Below are positions 1 to 6,296 of a DNA stretch of 6,775 nt, one piece after another. This stretch comes from Pseudomonadota bacterium (GTDB lineage: Bacteria; Pseudomonadota; Gammaproteobacteria; Pseudomonadales; Azotimanducaceae): the NCBI GenBank assembly GCA_027622495.1, contig JAQBYL010000224.1, forward strand, positions 1 through 6,775, given 5' to 3'. Below the pieces are notes generated by a model. It saw only the letters and a program-made list of their open reading frames with translations, ran no database searches and had not been told where the DNA came from. Made by a program: the position numbers and the translations under genes. Numbering within the stretch: position 1 is the stretch's first letter; every line of letters begins with the position of its first letter.

Positions 1-1231
1 GTTCGAGACCCAGATTCTCGAAATAGATCTTCCGCAGGATACGCCGCAGTTCGACATACTGTTCCTCGACGGTTCCCTGCAGACGCACGTTCTGGTTTTC
101 AAGGGCGATGGTGTAGGGCAGTAACTCGGCTTCAGCAGCGATTCCCACTTCGCGCATTATTTCGGCGTGCATTTCTGCTTCATAACGTTTTGCTACCGAC
201 ATTTTGATCAGCGCTACCCCGGCGCCGATGCCAACCAGCCCGCTGGCATCCACCCAGGCATTGTTACTCTCATAAATCGCTGCAACACCACCGATGATGG
301 CAACGGTGCCCGCCATCGCCCGGTTACGTGCCTGAGCTTTCAGCTCGCGATACGCAATGGCTTCGTCGTATGTGGCTTTTCGCCAGCTCTGGTAAGGCGA
401 GTACATCTGACGGTGAAAACCTGCGTAGTAGTCGTCCAGCGTGTCAATGAACAGATATTCACGCTCGCGGATCTGCCGAACCCGATCAAGCATGGGGTCG
501 TCTTCGGCGGGTAGGCGCATCAGGTTGAACGCCCCTTGGGTTTGAGAAACATGCTCAGAAAACGCATCGGGTGCGAAATCACGGGCGAACTTCATTTCGG
601 CGGTGGTTCGAATCATCCGGATATCTTCGGCCGTCAGGTTCTCGCGATAGGCCAGCATGTCATTAGCCAGAGATTTGTAGATCGCCTGGAATGGATCGAT
701 GTCTGGCGGAAGCGTGTCGTCGTAGGCGTACTTGCTGGCCAGAGCCTGGTAGGTATTGGTGAACCAGGGTTCTCCGCGGGCATCCGACACGCTGATCTCG
801 AGCTGCATGCGTTCCCCGTTCGACTCGATGATCTTGCCGGTAACAATAACGTCAACGGCGTGCGTCGGTCTCGGTACAACCCTGACCGCACCCCAGTTGC
901 CTGTGGACTGAAGCAGGTTTTTGGCAATGTAGGGCATGAAGTTCGCTTCGGCATGACGCACGTCAGGCTGAATCAGCGCTGCAACCTGCTCGTCAAAGCT
1001 TTCCGGAATGTTGGGGTCGAATACGCTGATGCCGATGTCGAGCAGTTCGTGCTCTTCCTGAGCACGGGTGATCTGGTCCGGTGGAGTCATATCCACGGTC
1101 CGAACCACCTGATTCACGCAGCCTGACAACAGGGTGATGAGCCCTGCATACAGAATGACTTTGACCTGGCCGACTGGGTATCTCAACTGCCTACCTTTTC
1201 CGCTTTCCTGTCCTGTTTGAGCAACCTGCAT
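1..1231 (-). CDS. Uncharacterised outer-membrane lipoprotein with glycine-rich hydrophobic hairpin (3' end beyond window)
   Basis: The frame is open from 1231 to the left edge, giving 410 residues with no stop. I chose the ATG at 1231-1229 because it overlaps the TGA of the upstream gene (TGATG) and suggests coupled translation. A TTG at 1186-1184, preceded by AGGTAGG, would give a more usual 23-residue signal peptide and is a real alternative. From the ATG, a hydrophobic stretch at about 23-36 ends in the lipobox LSGC, with the lipidated Cys at 38. Val at +2 suggests sorting to the outer membrane. Residues 60-195 alternate strands and helices around the motifs GNWGAVRVVPRP and VDVIVTGKIIESNGERMQL, resembling small periplasmic alpha/beta domains; this fold is my inference. 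Residues 306-345 hold two short Gly/Ala-rich hydrophobic segments (TVAIIGGVAAIY and GLVGIGAGVALIKM). A charged helical region follows (GTVEEQYVELRRILRKIYF). I do not recognise a named family. It is the third gene of a minus-strand envelope cluster. Confidence 0.85.
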   Translation of the reverse strand, partial: MQVAQTGQESGKGRQLRYPVGQVKVILYAGLITLLSGCVNQVVRTVDMTPPDQITRAQEEHELLDIGISVFDPNIPESFDEQVAALIQPDVRHAEANFMPYIAKNLLQSTGNWGAVRVVPRPTHAVDVIVTGKIIESNGERMQLEISVSDARGEPWFTNTYQALASKYAYDDTLPPDIDPFQAIYKSLANDMLAYRENLTAEDIRMIRTTAEMKFARDFAPDAFSEHVSQTQGAFNLMRLPAEDDPMLDRVRQIREREYLFIDTLDDYYAGFHRQMYSPYQSWRKATYDEAIAYRELKAQARNRAMAGTVAIIGGVAAIYESNNAWVDASGLVGIGAGVALIKMSVAKRYEAEMHAEIMREVGIAAEAELLPYTIALENQNVRLQGTVEEQYVELRRILRKIYFENLGLE

Positions 1232-2421
1232 CAGGCGCCCTTGTACCTGCGATACTCTTCCCACAGCTTTTCCCGCAGTTCCGGGTCTGTTTCCTGCATT
1301 GCAGCCTCACGCAGCTGCCGTGCGATTATATCGTCATCGCGCGCATCCGGCAGGTCTGCTGGCACATTCCCCGCACCTGGCCTGTTCGCCATCGGCGGCG
1401 GCGGCTCGGACCGGTTGCTCGGGATCAGCACGGAGGGCTGGCTGGTGTCATTGTTGGCGTTTCCACTGCCATCCCCGGAAGAAGGCAACGACGAGTTGCC
1501 GGGTTTCTCATTGGTGCGACTTTCGATGACAGCCCGTTCAGCAAGGATCTCACCATCTATACTGCCGAGCGCCTCTTCCAGTTCGCTTTCGCCCGCTGAC
1601 TTCGGCTTGTCGCCAGGTTTGTCGCCGCCGGTGCCGGGTTCGCCAGGTTGACCCGCTTCGCCTGCGCTCTGTTCAGGGGGCACCTCATTGCTGGTTTCCC
1701 AGCCGTCGCCGCCCGCTTGATCTGTGTCACCCCAGCCAGGCTCGCCGGGTTGTCCCGGTTGCCCGTCTGGACCCGGTTCACCGCCAGGTTGCCCTGGCTG
1801 GCCACTGGGTCCGGGTTCACCACCCGGTTGCCCTGGTGCGCCATCCTGTCCACTGCCTCCAGCACTGGGGGGGCCGCCTTTCTGCGTGTGTTTTCCATCA
1901 CCACCCCCTTCCATGCCGCCCATTGCGTCATCGGGTGATCCTGATCCTTCCTTACCGTCCTCGCCGCTCGACTGACCACCGGCCTCAGAACCGGGCATCT
2001 GCGGAGCGTCCTGGCCGTCCTGTTTACCTTCCTGTTTGCCCTCCTGACCAGGCTTACCCGGCTGCCCCTGTTGCTGACCTGGTGGACCACCGCTGGGCAC
2101 AGGCATACCTGGCATGCCACTGCTCGGCGAGGGCATTGACGAGGGTGAACTGGGACTCGGCGACCCCGGCTGAGCTGGTGGCGATGACGAGGGTGAACCA
2201 CTCTGTGAAGGCGGGCTACTGGACGGTGGACTGCTCGAGGGTGACCCGCTCTGCGGTGAAGGCGGGCTGCTGGACGAAGGCATGGGCATTGAGGGGCTCG
2301 GCGGCATGCTCGGTGTGGGCAGGGGCGTAATCGGCGCACAGGCTGACGTTACGCACAGGGCGAGGCTCAGCCCGGCAATCCGCCAGATCGAGAGTCGAAG
2401 GGGTCGACTTTGGTCTTTCAT
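1231..2421 (-). CDS. Low-complexity lipoprotein with Ser/Pro-rich and collagen-like tracts and a conserved-looking helical tail
   Basis: The protein has 396 residues from the ATG at 2421, chosen because AGGAG sits 6 bases upstream. The frame stays open to an ATG at 2466, but that adds 15 residues ahead of the signal peptide. The signal is basic then hydrophobic (RLSIWRIAGLSLALCVTSAC), with a probable lipobox TSAC and lipidated Cys28; Ala at +2 predicts outer-membrane sorting. Residues about 35-105 are almost all Ser, Pro and Met. Residues 105-280 are rich in Gly, Pro, Gln and acidic residues. At 194-229 there is a collagen-like Gly-X-Y tract containing two 13-residue repeats (GQPGGEPGPSGQP and its Asp variant). 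Two ordered-looking parts remain: a short acidic helix near 278-300 and the C-terminal tail of about 33 residues (RQLREAAMQETDPELREKLW). The long flexible region would make a surface or periplasm-spanning stalk, by inference. It lies between two exported-protein genes and its TGA overlaps the next ATG. No function can be named. Confidence 0.85.
   Translation of the reverse strand: MKDQSRPLRLSIWRIAGLSLALCVTSACAPITPLPTPSMPPSPSMPMPSSSSPPSPQSGSPSSSPPSSSPPSQSGSPSSSPPAQPGSPSPSSPSSMPSPSSGMPGMPVPSGGPPGQQQGQPGKPGQEGKQEGKQDGQDAPQMPGSEAGGQSSGEDGKEGSGSPDDAMGGMEGGGDGKHTQKGGPPSAGGSGQDGAPGQPGGEPGPSGQPGQPGGEPGPDGQPGQPGEPGWGDTDQAGGDGWETSNEVPPEQSAGEAGQPGEPGTGGDKPGDKPKSAGESELEEALGSIDGEILAERAVIESRTNEKPGNSSLPSSGDGSGNANNDTSQPSVLIPSNRSEPPPPMANRPGAGNVPADLPDARDDDIIARQLREAAMQETDPELREKLWEEYRRYKGA
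1757..1834 (-). repeat. Two tandem 39-bp imperfect repeats encoding the collagen-like tract
   Basis: Copies at 1757-1795 and 1796-1834 match at 29 of 39 positions by my count. Each encodes a 13-residue unit that differs in one residue (Ser versus Asp), so most base differences are silent. This indicates an old duplication under selection for the protein sequence. A shorter related stretch continues to the left (GQPGEPG). Confidence 0.75.
2189..2275 (-). repeat. Direct repeat in the Ser/Pro-rich coding tract
   Basis: Two related copies, 2189-2224 (36 bases) and 2237-2275 (39 bases), share the start GAGGGTGA and the end GAAGGCGGGCT(A/G)CTGGAC on the plus strand and are separated by 12 bases. 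A partial third start lies at 2141. They encode the repeated peptide QSGSPSSSPP. The length difference is one codon, so the reading frame is kept. Confidence 0.65.
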
Positions 2422-2496
2422 GTCCTGCTCCTGAAGCTTACGCCCGGGGCTGACACCGGATGCCAATCAGAATAAGGTCACACAGCGAACGCCCCG

Positions 2497-2518
2497 CACC
2501 AGGCAGCATAGCCAGGTG
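2497..2518 (-). other. Intercistronic stem-loop downstream of the TPR/TonB-C gene
   Basis: On the minus strand CACCTGGC and GCCTGGTG pair over 8 positions with one T-T mismatch around a 6-base loop, 22 bases after the stop at 2541. No T-run follows, so it does not look like an intrinsic terminator. It could protect or process the mRNA 3' end and set different expression of the two genes. It lies in the 119-bp gap 2422-2540, where I see no gene and no convincing promoter. Confidence 0.4.
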
Positions 2519-2540
2519 AATCTGAACAGGACCTGTACGC

Positions 2541-3857
2541 CTAGATGTCATCAGCATCTGGCGCCGTCTTGTCGCTCTTTTTCTCAAAATAGCTGAATTC
2601 CAGGCGGTGCGACTGGTCACTAATGTCTATCGCCTCACCGTCCAGAAGAGCAGGCCGGAAACGCGACGCGCGCAGGCTCTTCCGCAGCTTGTAGTCCATC
2701 AGCCCCTCCGGCTCTGAGACCAGGGTGACCATTTCGATGGCAGCACCGCGGACGCTCACGGCATAACCAATCTCGATCTGGCCTTTGAGTTCTTCACCGC
2801 GGTTATCGATGGGTGGCGGATTCGGATCTCTCGGCACCGGGAAATGCAGCATTTTCGGTTGCGCGAAATAGGCGACCGCATCCATGTCTTCGATTTCTTC
2901 GCTAAGCTCAAATGCATGGGTATACAGCGGTAAAGCGCGGCTGAACTTTTCAAACAGCATGTACCAGTCAGCCAGATCGAGAACTCCCTGCAACAACGCC
3001 TTTGAATCTGGCTCGGGCTGAGTGCTCAGGATGCGCACGACCTGTTGCAGAGCGTGTTCACCGGCGGCGAAGTTGTTGATCCGCATGTGGCTGGCTTTCA
3101 AGTCCACGGTTGACGAGATGCTGGATTCCGCGAAGGCGGATGAGTCATCACCCACATAAAAGGGTGGAAACCGTTCCAGCCGGTAGGTTGACGCCAGACC
3201 GCGCAGCGCAGGCAACATTTCCAGAGAGCCGGCCTGGCCATTGGCTTCGTATATCCGCACTGCATGTTCGTACAACGCCCGGGCAGCAAAGATGTTGTAG
3301 GTTTTCTCGTACCAGTCGGCCAGGTGATACACCCCGGGAAGCAGTTGATTGCCATGCACGCCAAAAGCCTTCTGCAGGACTTCGTATGCATATTCCTCAC
3401 GTTTGGTCGCTTCCTGAAGGTCGCCCACAGACCGCAAGGTATCGGCTTCTTTGTAAACAATGCTGACCTGTCCGGGTGAATACAGTCCAAAATTGACCCG
3501 GTCGACGTGAATGGCCCGTTGGTAGGCGTCGAGTGCGCCAGGTGCATCGCCAAGACCCCGCAGCGCATCGCCGAGCAGGGTCAGGGGTCTGACCAGGTCG
3601 GGGTGATAACGGTGCTCGCGGTCTTCGATCCCGACGATCATCGATTCAAGGACGCGATTTGCCTCCTGGTATTCGGTGGCTTCGATCTGGGCGTCAATTT
3701 CATCCAGTTCGCCACCTGATTCAAAAACGCGGGTACTGGCGTCGCCGGTTTGATCAGCCCAGGCCAGCGCCGGTACACAAAGTACGACGAGGAGGACCGC
3801 AACCAGCTTTAAACGATAAGTTTTCAAACCCCGTCCTGACTTTAAATCATGGTACAT
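2541..3857 (-). CDS. Periplasmic tetratricopeptide-like protein with C-terminal TonB-like domain
   Basis: The protein is 438 residues from the ATG at 3857, which has no clear ribosome binding site. A TTG at 3827-3825 has AGGA six bases upstream and would give a compact 24-residue signal peptide, so the true start may be there. From the ATG, the hydrophobic core LVAVLLVVLCVPALAWA (18-34) ends at a signal peptidase I site, AWA|DQ. Residues about 88-121, 130-163, 172-205 and 290-323 form helix pairs of TPR character, for example LLGDALRGLGDAPGALDAYQ and VLDLADWYMLFEKFSRALPL. Residues about 355-424 resemble a TonB C-terminal domain: a strand (GQIEIGYAVSVRGAAIEM), then LRKSLRASRFRPALLDGEAI, matching the helix and RFRPA-type strand of that family. 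A pPPi linker (PRDPNPPPIDN) separates the two parts. There is no N-terminal membrane anchor beyond the cleaved signal, so it is not a standard energy transducer. It is first in the minus-strand envelope cluster. The domain calls are good; the function is unknown. Confidence 0.88.
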   Translation of the reverse strand: MYHDLKSGRGLKTYRLKLVAVLLVVLCVPALAWADQTGDASTRVFESGGELDEIDAQIEATEYQEANRVLESMIVGIEDREHRYHPDLVRPLTLLGDALRGLGDAPGALDAYQRAIHVDRVNFGLYSPGQVSIVYKEADTLRSVGDLQEATKREEYAYEVLQKAFGVHGNQLLPGVYHLADWYEKTYNIFAARALYEHAVRIYEANGQAGSLEMLPALRGLASTYRLERFPPFYVGDDSSAFAESSISSTVDLKASHMRINNFAAGEHALQQVVRILSTQPEPDSKALLQGVLDLADWYMLFEKFSRALPLYTHAFELSEEIEDMDAVAYFAQPKMLHFPVPRDPNPPPIDNRGEELKGQIEIGYAVSVRGAAIEMVTLVSEPEGLMDYKLRKSLRASRFRPALLDGEAIDISDQSHRLEFSYFEKKSDKTAPDADDI

Positions 3858-3886
3858 CTATGACAACGCAATACGGTATGCGTTCG

Positions 3887-3915
3887 AGTGTGAGATGGGT
3901 GCCAATGGCTGTCAA
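3887..3915 (-). promoter_or_regulatory. Candidate sigma70-type promoter for the minus-strand envelope cluster
   Basis: The minus strand has a perfect -35 hexamer TTGACA at 3915-3910, a 17-base spacer, and CACACT at 3892-3887. The -10 matches the consensus at only three positions, including the important second A and last T. Transcription would begin near 3880, giving a leader of roughly 25 bases to the ATG at 3857 or about 53 to the TTG at 3827. The position fits, but the -10 is poor. Confidence 0.35.
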
Positions 3916-3941
3916 GGTAGCGGATGGTGGCTGCGCGGGCC

Positions 3942-3970
3942 CTGAACTGCGCCCGGATATGGGCTAACAT
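3942..3970 (+). promoter_or_regulatory. Weak candidate promoter for the tusA operon
   Basis: CTGAAC (3942-3947) and TAACAT (3965-3970) are spaced by 17 bases and end 33 bases before the tusA ATG. They match the sigma70 boxes at 3 of 6 and 4 of 6 positions. This is the best plus-strand candidate in the divergent gap and is only suggestive. Confidence 0.2.
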
Positions 3971-4003
3971 CGCCGCGCTTGAACTACCTGTCGAAAACCA
4001 CTG

Positions 4004-4252
4004 ATGCAGACATTTGACGAACAGCTCGATGCAACCGGTCTCATCTGCCCGGAACCGCTGATGCTGGCCCGAAACCGGGTGCGTGAAATGAACAGCGGAC
4101 AGGTGTTGTTAATTGAGGCGACCGATCCTTCCACCGACCGGGATTTCGAAAACTTCTGCCGATTCATGAAGCACACCCTGCTGGCAAAGGAAGTTACGGC
4201 CGCTGAAGGGACACAGAACAGACTCTACCGTTACTGGATACGCAAAGGGTAA
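4004..4252 (+). CDS. tusA: TusA-type sulfurtransferase (sulfur carrier for tRNA thiolation)
   Basis: The protein has 82 residues, the usual length for TusA. It carries the family signature LDATGLICPEPLMLARNRV with the active Cys at 15 in the CPxP motif. Also present are the second-strand block LLIEATDPSTDRDFENFC, the helix FMKHTLLAKE and the ending YRYWIRKG, all closely parallel to E. coli TusA. In the known pathway a cysteine desulfurase (IscS) loads a persulfide on this cysteine, which passes sulfur through TusBCD/E to MnmA for 2-thiouridine at tRNA position 34. It acts in the cytoplasm. The ATG has only a weak Shine-Dalgarno sequence. It is the first gene of the plus-strand chain, with the next start candidates 0-6 bases past its stop. 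Other members of the CPxP family serve other sulfur pathways, but the C-terminus favours genuine TusA. Confidence 0.93.
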   Translation: MQTFDEQLDATGLICPEPLMLARNRVREMNSGQVLLIEATDPSTDRDFENFCRFMKHTLLAKEVTAAEGTQNRLYRYWIRKG

Positions 4253-4258
4253 TTGAGG

Positions 4259-4717
4259 GTGATTGAGCACTATTTTGCCTACGGCTCGAACATGAACCCG
4301 ACCCGGGTGGCTGCACGGGGCCTGCGGGTTGTGCGGATTCAGCCCGCGTTGCTCAAAGATTTTTCGCTTTTGTTCGACAAGCTCACCCCTGGTCCGCCGC
4401 AAAGTGGTCATGCCAACGTTGCACCCCAGCGTGGTGCTACGGTTGAGGGTGTGCTCTATGAACTCGCTGGTATTGATGAAATCTACAAAATGGATCCATT
4501 CGAGAAAGCGCCGGTCAACTACGGGCGTGACGTTATCGGTGTGCACACCAATGACGGGCCGGTCAACACCTGGGTGTATTTCGCCAATTCGGCGCTCAGG
4601 GTGGCGGGCCTTTCCCCGACACGCGACTATCTGACTCATCTGCTGGAAGGCAGGCCCTACCTTTCTAAAGACTACTTTGAATGGCTGCGGCAGACCCGCT
4701 GTATCGATGAAGGTTGA
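4259..4717 (+). CDS. Gamma-glutamylcyclotransferase-like (AIG2/GGCT fold) protein
   Basis: I place the start at GTG 4259, which has AAGGG nine bases upstream, giving 152 residues beginning MIEHYFAYGSNMNP. A TTG at 4253, directly after the tusA stop, would add two residues. The motif YGSN at 8-11 (numbered from GTG) is the substrate-binding loop of the family. The conserved acidic residue is expected in MDPFEKAPVNYGR, with Glu82 as the likely general acid/base. Length and layout fit the small GGCT-like enzymes. Family members release 5-oxoproline from gamma-glutamyl peptides or amines, but many bacterial ones have no proven substrate, so the reaction here is inferred. It is cytoplasmic, with no signal peptide. 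Its stop TGA overlaps the next gene's ATG, suggesting coupled translation. Confidence 0.88.
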   Translation: MIEHYFAYGSNMNPTRVAARGLRVVRIQPALLKDFSLLFDKLTPGPPQSGHANVAPQRGATVEGVLYELAGIDEIYKMDPFEKAPVNYGRDVIGVHTNDGPVNTWVYFANSALRVAGLSPTRDYLTHLLEGRPYLSKDYFEWLRQTRCIDEG

Positions 4718-5214
4718 TGGGTAGCCGCCAGATAACAGCCATGAACGACTGCACAATTGCCGGACTTTTCAACCGGACCTTTGGCCTTACCCACGGTGTA
4801 GTCATCTACGGTGGGGCGCCGGAACCGCTGTATTTACCTGCGTCGAAAAAAGGCCGGGCGATCATCCGTTACTCCCATGACTATGCTTCGAGCGCATTGC
4901 ATGAAATCAGCCACTGGTGCCTTGCAGGTCGAGCGCGGCGAGCGCGCCCTGATTACGGATATCGCTACGCTCCGCCACCGCGTGGTGCGGCCGGGCAGAG
5001 CGCATTTTTTTCAAGCGAAGTGGATGTTCAGGCCATCGAGTACCTTTTGTCACAGGCAGCTGGCGTGCATTTCACTGTGAGTGCTGATGATCCATCAATC
5101 TGCGTCGGCGATTTCCGGTCGCAGATCGAGCATCGCGCGGCTGCGCGTCGCTGCGCGGGTCTGCCTCCGCGGGCACAACAATTTCATGACGTGCTGGCTG
5201 GCGCGCGATCGTGA
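4717..5214 (+). CDS. epmC: Elongation factor P hydroxylase EpmC (YfcM family)
   Basis: EpmC hydroxylates the modified lysine of elongation factor P after EpmA and EpmB have attached and isomerised the beta-lysyl group. The hallmark here is SALHEISHWCLAGRARR, nearly identical to the E. coli protein, with HEISH at residues 62-66 supplying metal ligands. Next come PDYGYRYAPPPR and SEVDVQAIEYLL, whose Glu101 matches the conserved EVxxQA block, then AAGVHFTVSADD. PEPLYLPA near the N-terminus also matches. I start at ATG 4717, which overlaps the preceding TGA. ATG 4741 gives MNDCTIAGLFNRTF, which aligns well with the E. coli N-terminus and may be the true start; neither has a strong ribosome binding site. 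At 165 residues (157 from 4741) it is shorter than the roughly 180-residue E. coli protein, mainly at the C-terminus. Its presence implies that epmA, epmB and a lysine-type efp exist elsewhere in the genome. Confidence 0.92.
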   Translation: MGSRQITAMNDCTIAGLFNRTFGLTHGVVIYGGAPEPLYLPASKKGRAIIRYSHDYASSALHEISHWCLAGRARRARPDYGYRYAPPPRGAAGQSAFFSSEVDVQAIEYLLSQAAGVHFTVSADDPSICVGDFRSQIEHRAAARRCAGLPPRAQQFHDVLAGARS

Positions 5215-6296
5215 CCGAAAAGGTTGACTGCATTGTTATTGGCGCTGGTGTTGTGGGTCTGGCAGTGGCCGCTGAGCTTGCATCTGCTGGTCGCGAAGTC
5301 GTCGTGCTTGAGCGTCACAGGCAGATCGGGACTGAAACCAGTTCACGGAACTCGGAAGTCATCCATGCAGGCATCTATTACGCCACCGGTTCCCAGAAAG
5401 CGAAGTTGTGTGTTCGGGGTAAGGAGTTGCTTTATCGCTACTGTGTAGCCCGTGGTGTACCTCACTCAAATTGCGGCAAGATCATCGTTGCCACCCAAAG
5501 CGACCACCTTAATGTTCTTAAAAGCTATCAGGCCCAGGCATTGGCGAACGGAGCTGGTGATCTGACCTGGCTGACGTCAGCCCAGATTCGCGACATGGAA
5601 CCCGAAGTAGAAGCGCTCGCCGGTGTGTTCAGTCCGACAACCGGCATCATCGATTCGCATCAGTTCATGCTTGCGCTGCAAGGCGACCTGCAGGCGCACG
5701 GTGGAATGATTGCCTTCGCGACCGAAGTTCAAGGTTTAAGTGGTTCAGGCAGGCAGATCCAGGTTCTGTGCGGTGATTACGCCCTGCAGGCGAACTGGGT
5801 CATCAACAGCGCCGGTCTGCGCGCACCGGATATCGCACGCTGGCTCATAGGCAATAGTCCGGCTGCGCACTTCGCCCGCGGTCACTATTACGCGTATGCC
5901 GGTCCGCAGCCGTTCAAACGCCTGATTTACCCGGTAGCCGAACCCGGTGGTCTGGGCGTGCATGTCACACTGGATATGGCCGGGCAGGTGAAGTTCGGAC
6001 CGGATGTTCGTTGGATCGACAGCGTTGACTACACCTTTGACGACAGCAACCGTGAGGCTTTCATCGCGGCCATCCGTGCATATTTTCCAGGTCTCAATGA
6101 AACCTGCCTGCATCCGGACTATACCGGTGTACGGCCGAAGATTTCAGGTCCTTCCGAACCGGCGGCAGATTTTCGTATCGATGGCCCGGACCAGCACGGA
6201 ACCTGCGGCCTGGTGAATCTGTTGGGGATTGAATCCCCTGGCTTGACCGCAGCTCTCGCCATTGCCCAGACGGTGGAACAAATTGTCTGTGCTTAG
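5211..6296 (+). CDS. FAD-dependent oxidoreductase, L-2-hydroxyglutarate oxidase/dehydrogenase-like (DAO family)
   Basis: The protein has 361 residues from GTG 5211, which overlaps the epmC stop by four bases (GTGA). The N-terminus is a Rossmann FAD-binding motif (IVIGAGVVGLAVAAEL, with GxGxxG at 11-16), ending in the ribose-binding Glu34. SSRNSEVIHAGIYY (44-57) is the typical block of the L2HGDH family. Further family blocks are GIIDSHQFM, ARGHYYAYAG (222-231), IYPVAEPGGLGVH, GVRPKISGP (306-314) and LLGIESPGLTAALAIA near the end. Members oxidise L-2-hydroxyglutarate or similar 2-hydroxy acids to 2-oxo acids and pass electrons to the quinone pool or to oxygen. E. coli LhgO is about 420 residues; this one is about 60 shorter, typical of a common 360-370 residue subgroup whose substrate I would not assert. 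No signal peptide is seen. The ribosome binding site is weak, consistent with translational coupling. Confidence 0.88.
   Translation: MTEKVDCIVIGAGVVGLAVAAELASAGREVVVLERHRQIGTETSSRNSEVIHAGIYYATGSQKAKLCVRGKELLYRYCVARGVPHSNCGKIIVATQSDHLNVLKSYQAQALANGAGDLTWLTSAQIRDMEPEVEALAGVFSPTTGIIDSHQFMLALQGDLQAHGGMIAFATEVQGLSGSGRQIQVLCGDYALQANWVINSAGLRAPDIARWLIGNSPAAHFARGHYYAYAGPQPFKRLIYPVAEPGGLGVHVTLDMAGQVKFGPDVRWIDSVDYTFDDSNREAFIAAIRAYFPGLNETCLHPDYTGVRPKISGPSEPAADFRIDGPDQHGTCGLVNLLGIESPGLTAALAIAQTVEQIVCA

Noticed and set aside
167..1126. Plus-strand open frames of 115 and 196 codons and a further minus-strand frame at 634-954
   Set aside because: They lie over the minus-strand lipoprotein frame, which is continuous from 1231 to the left edge with a lipobox and normal protein composition. 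The alternative products have no recognisable domain.
1741..2320. Repeats considered as a CRISPR or minisatellite array
   Set aside because: The repeats are in-frame coding units with mostly silent differences and no unique spacers of constant length.
1557..2339. Minus-strand 260-codon frame inside the low-complexity lipoprotein gene
   Set aside because: The product is Arg-rich and repetitive, as expected from reading Gly/Pro/Ser codons out of frame. The other frame has a signal peptide, a good ribosome binding site and an ordered tail.
2438..2620. 60-codon minus-strand frame spanning the gap after the TPR/TonB-C gene
   Set aside because: It overlaps the end of the real gene in another frame, and I see no ribosome binding site or domain. 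Probably spurious.
3936..3955. Inverted repeat CGGGC/GCCCG with a 10-base loop in the divergent gap
   Set aside because: Only five pairs in GC-rich DNA with no supporting T-run or known operator pattern. Likely chance.
4109..4756. 215-codon minus-strand frame opposite tusA and the GGCT-like gene
   Set aside because: Both plus-strand genes are clearly recognised families, so this is an antisense shadow.
4897..4920. HEISH motif in the 4717-5214 protein read as a zinc metalloprotease HExxH
   Set aside because: The surrounding sequence matches EpmC/YfcM, in which this motif binds the hydroxylase metal. No protease family fits.
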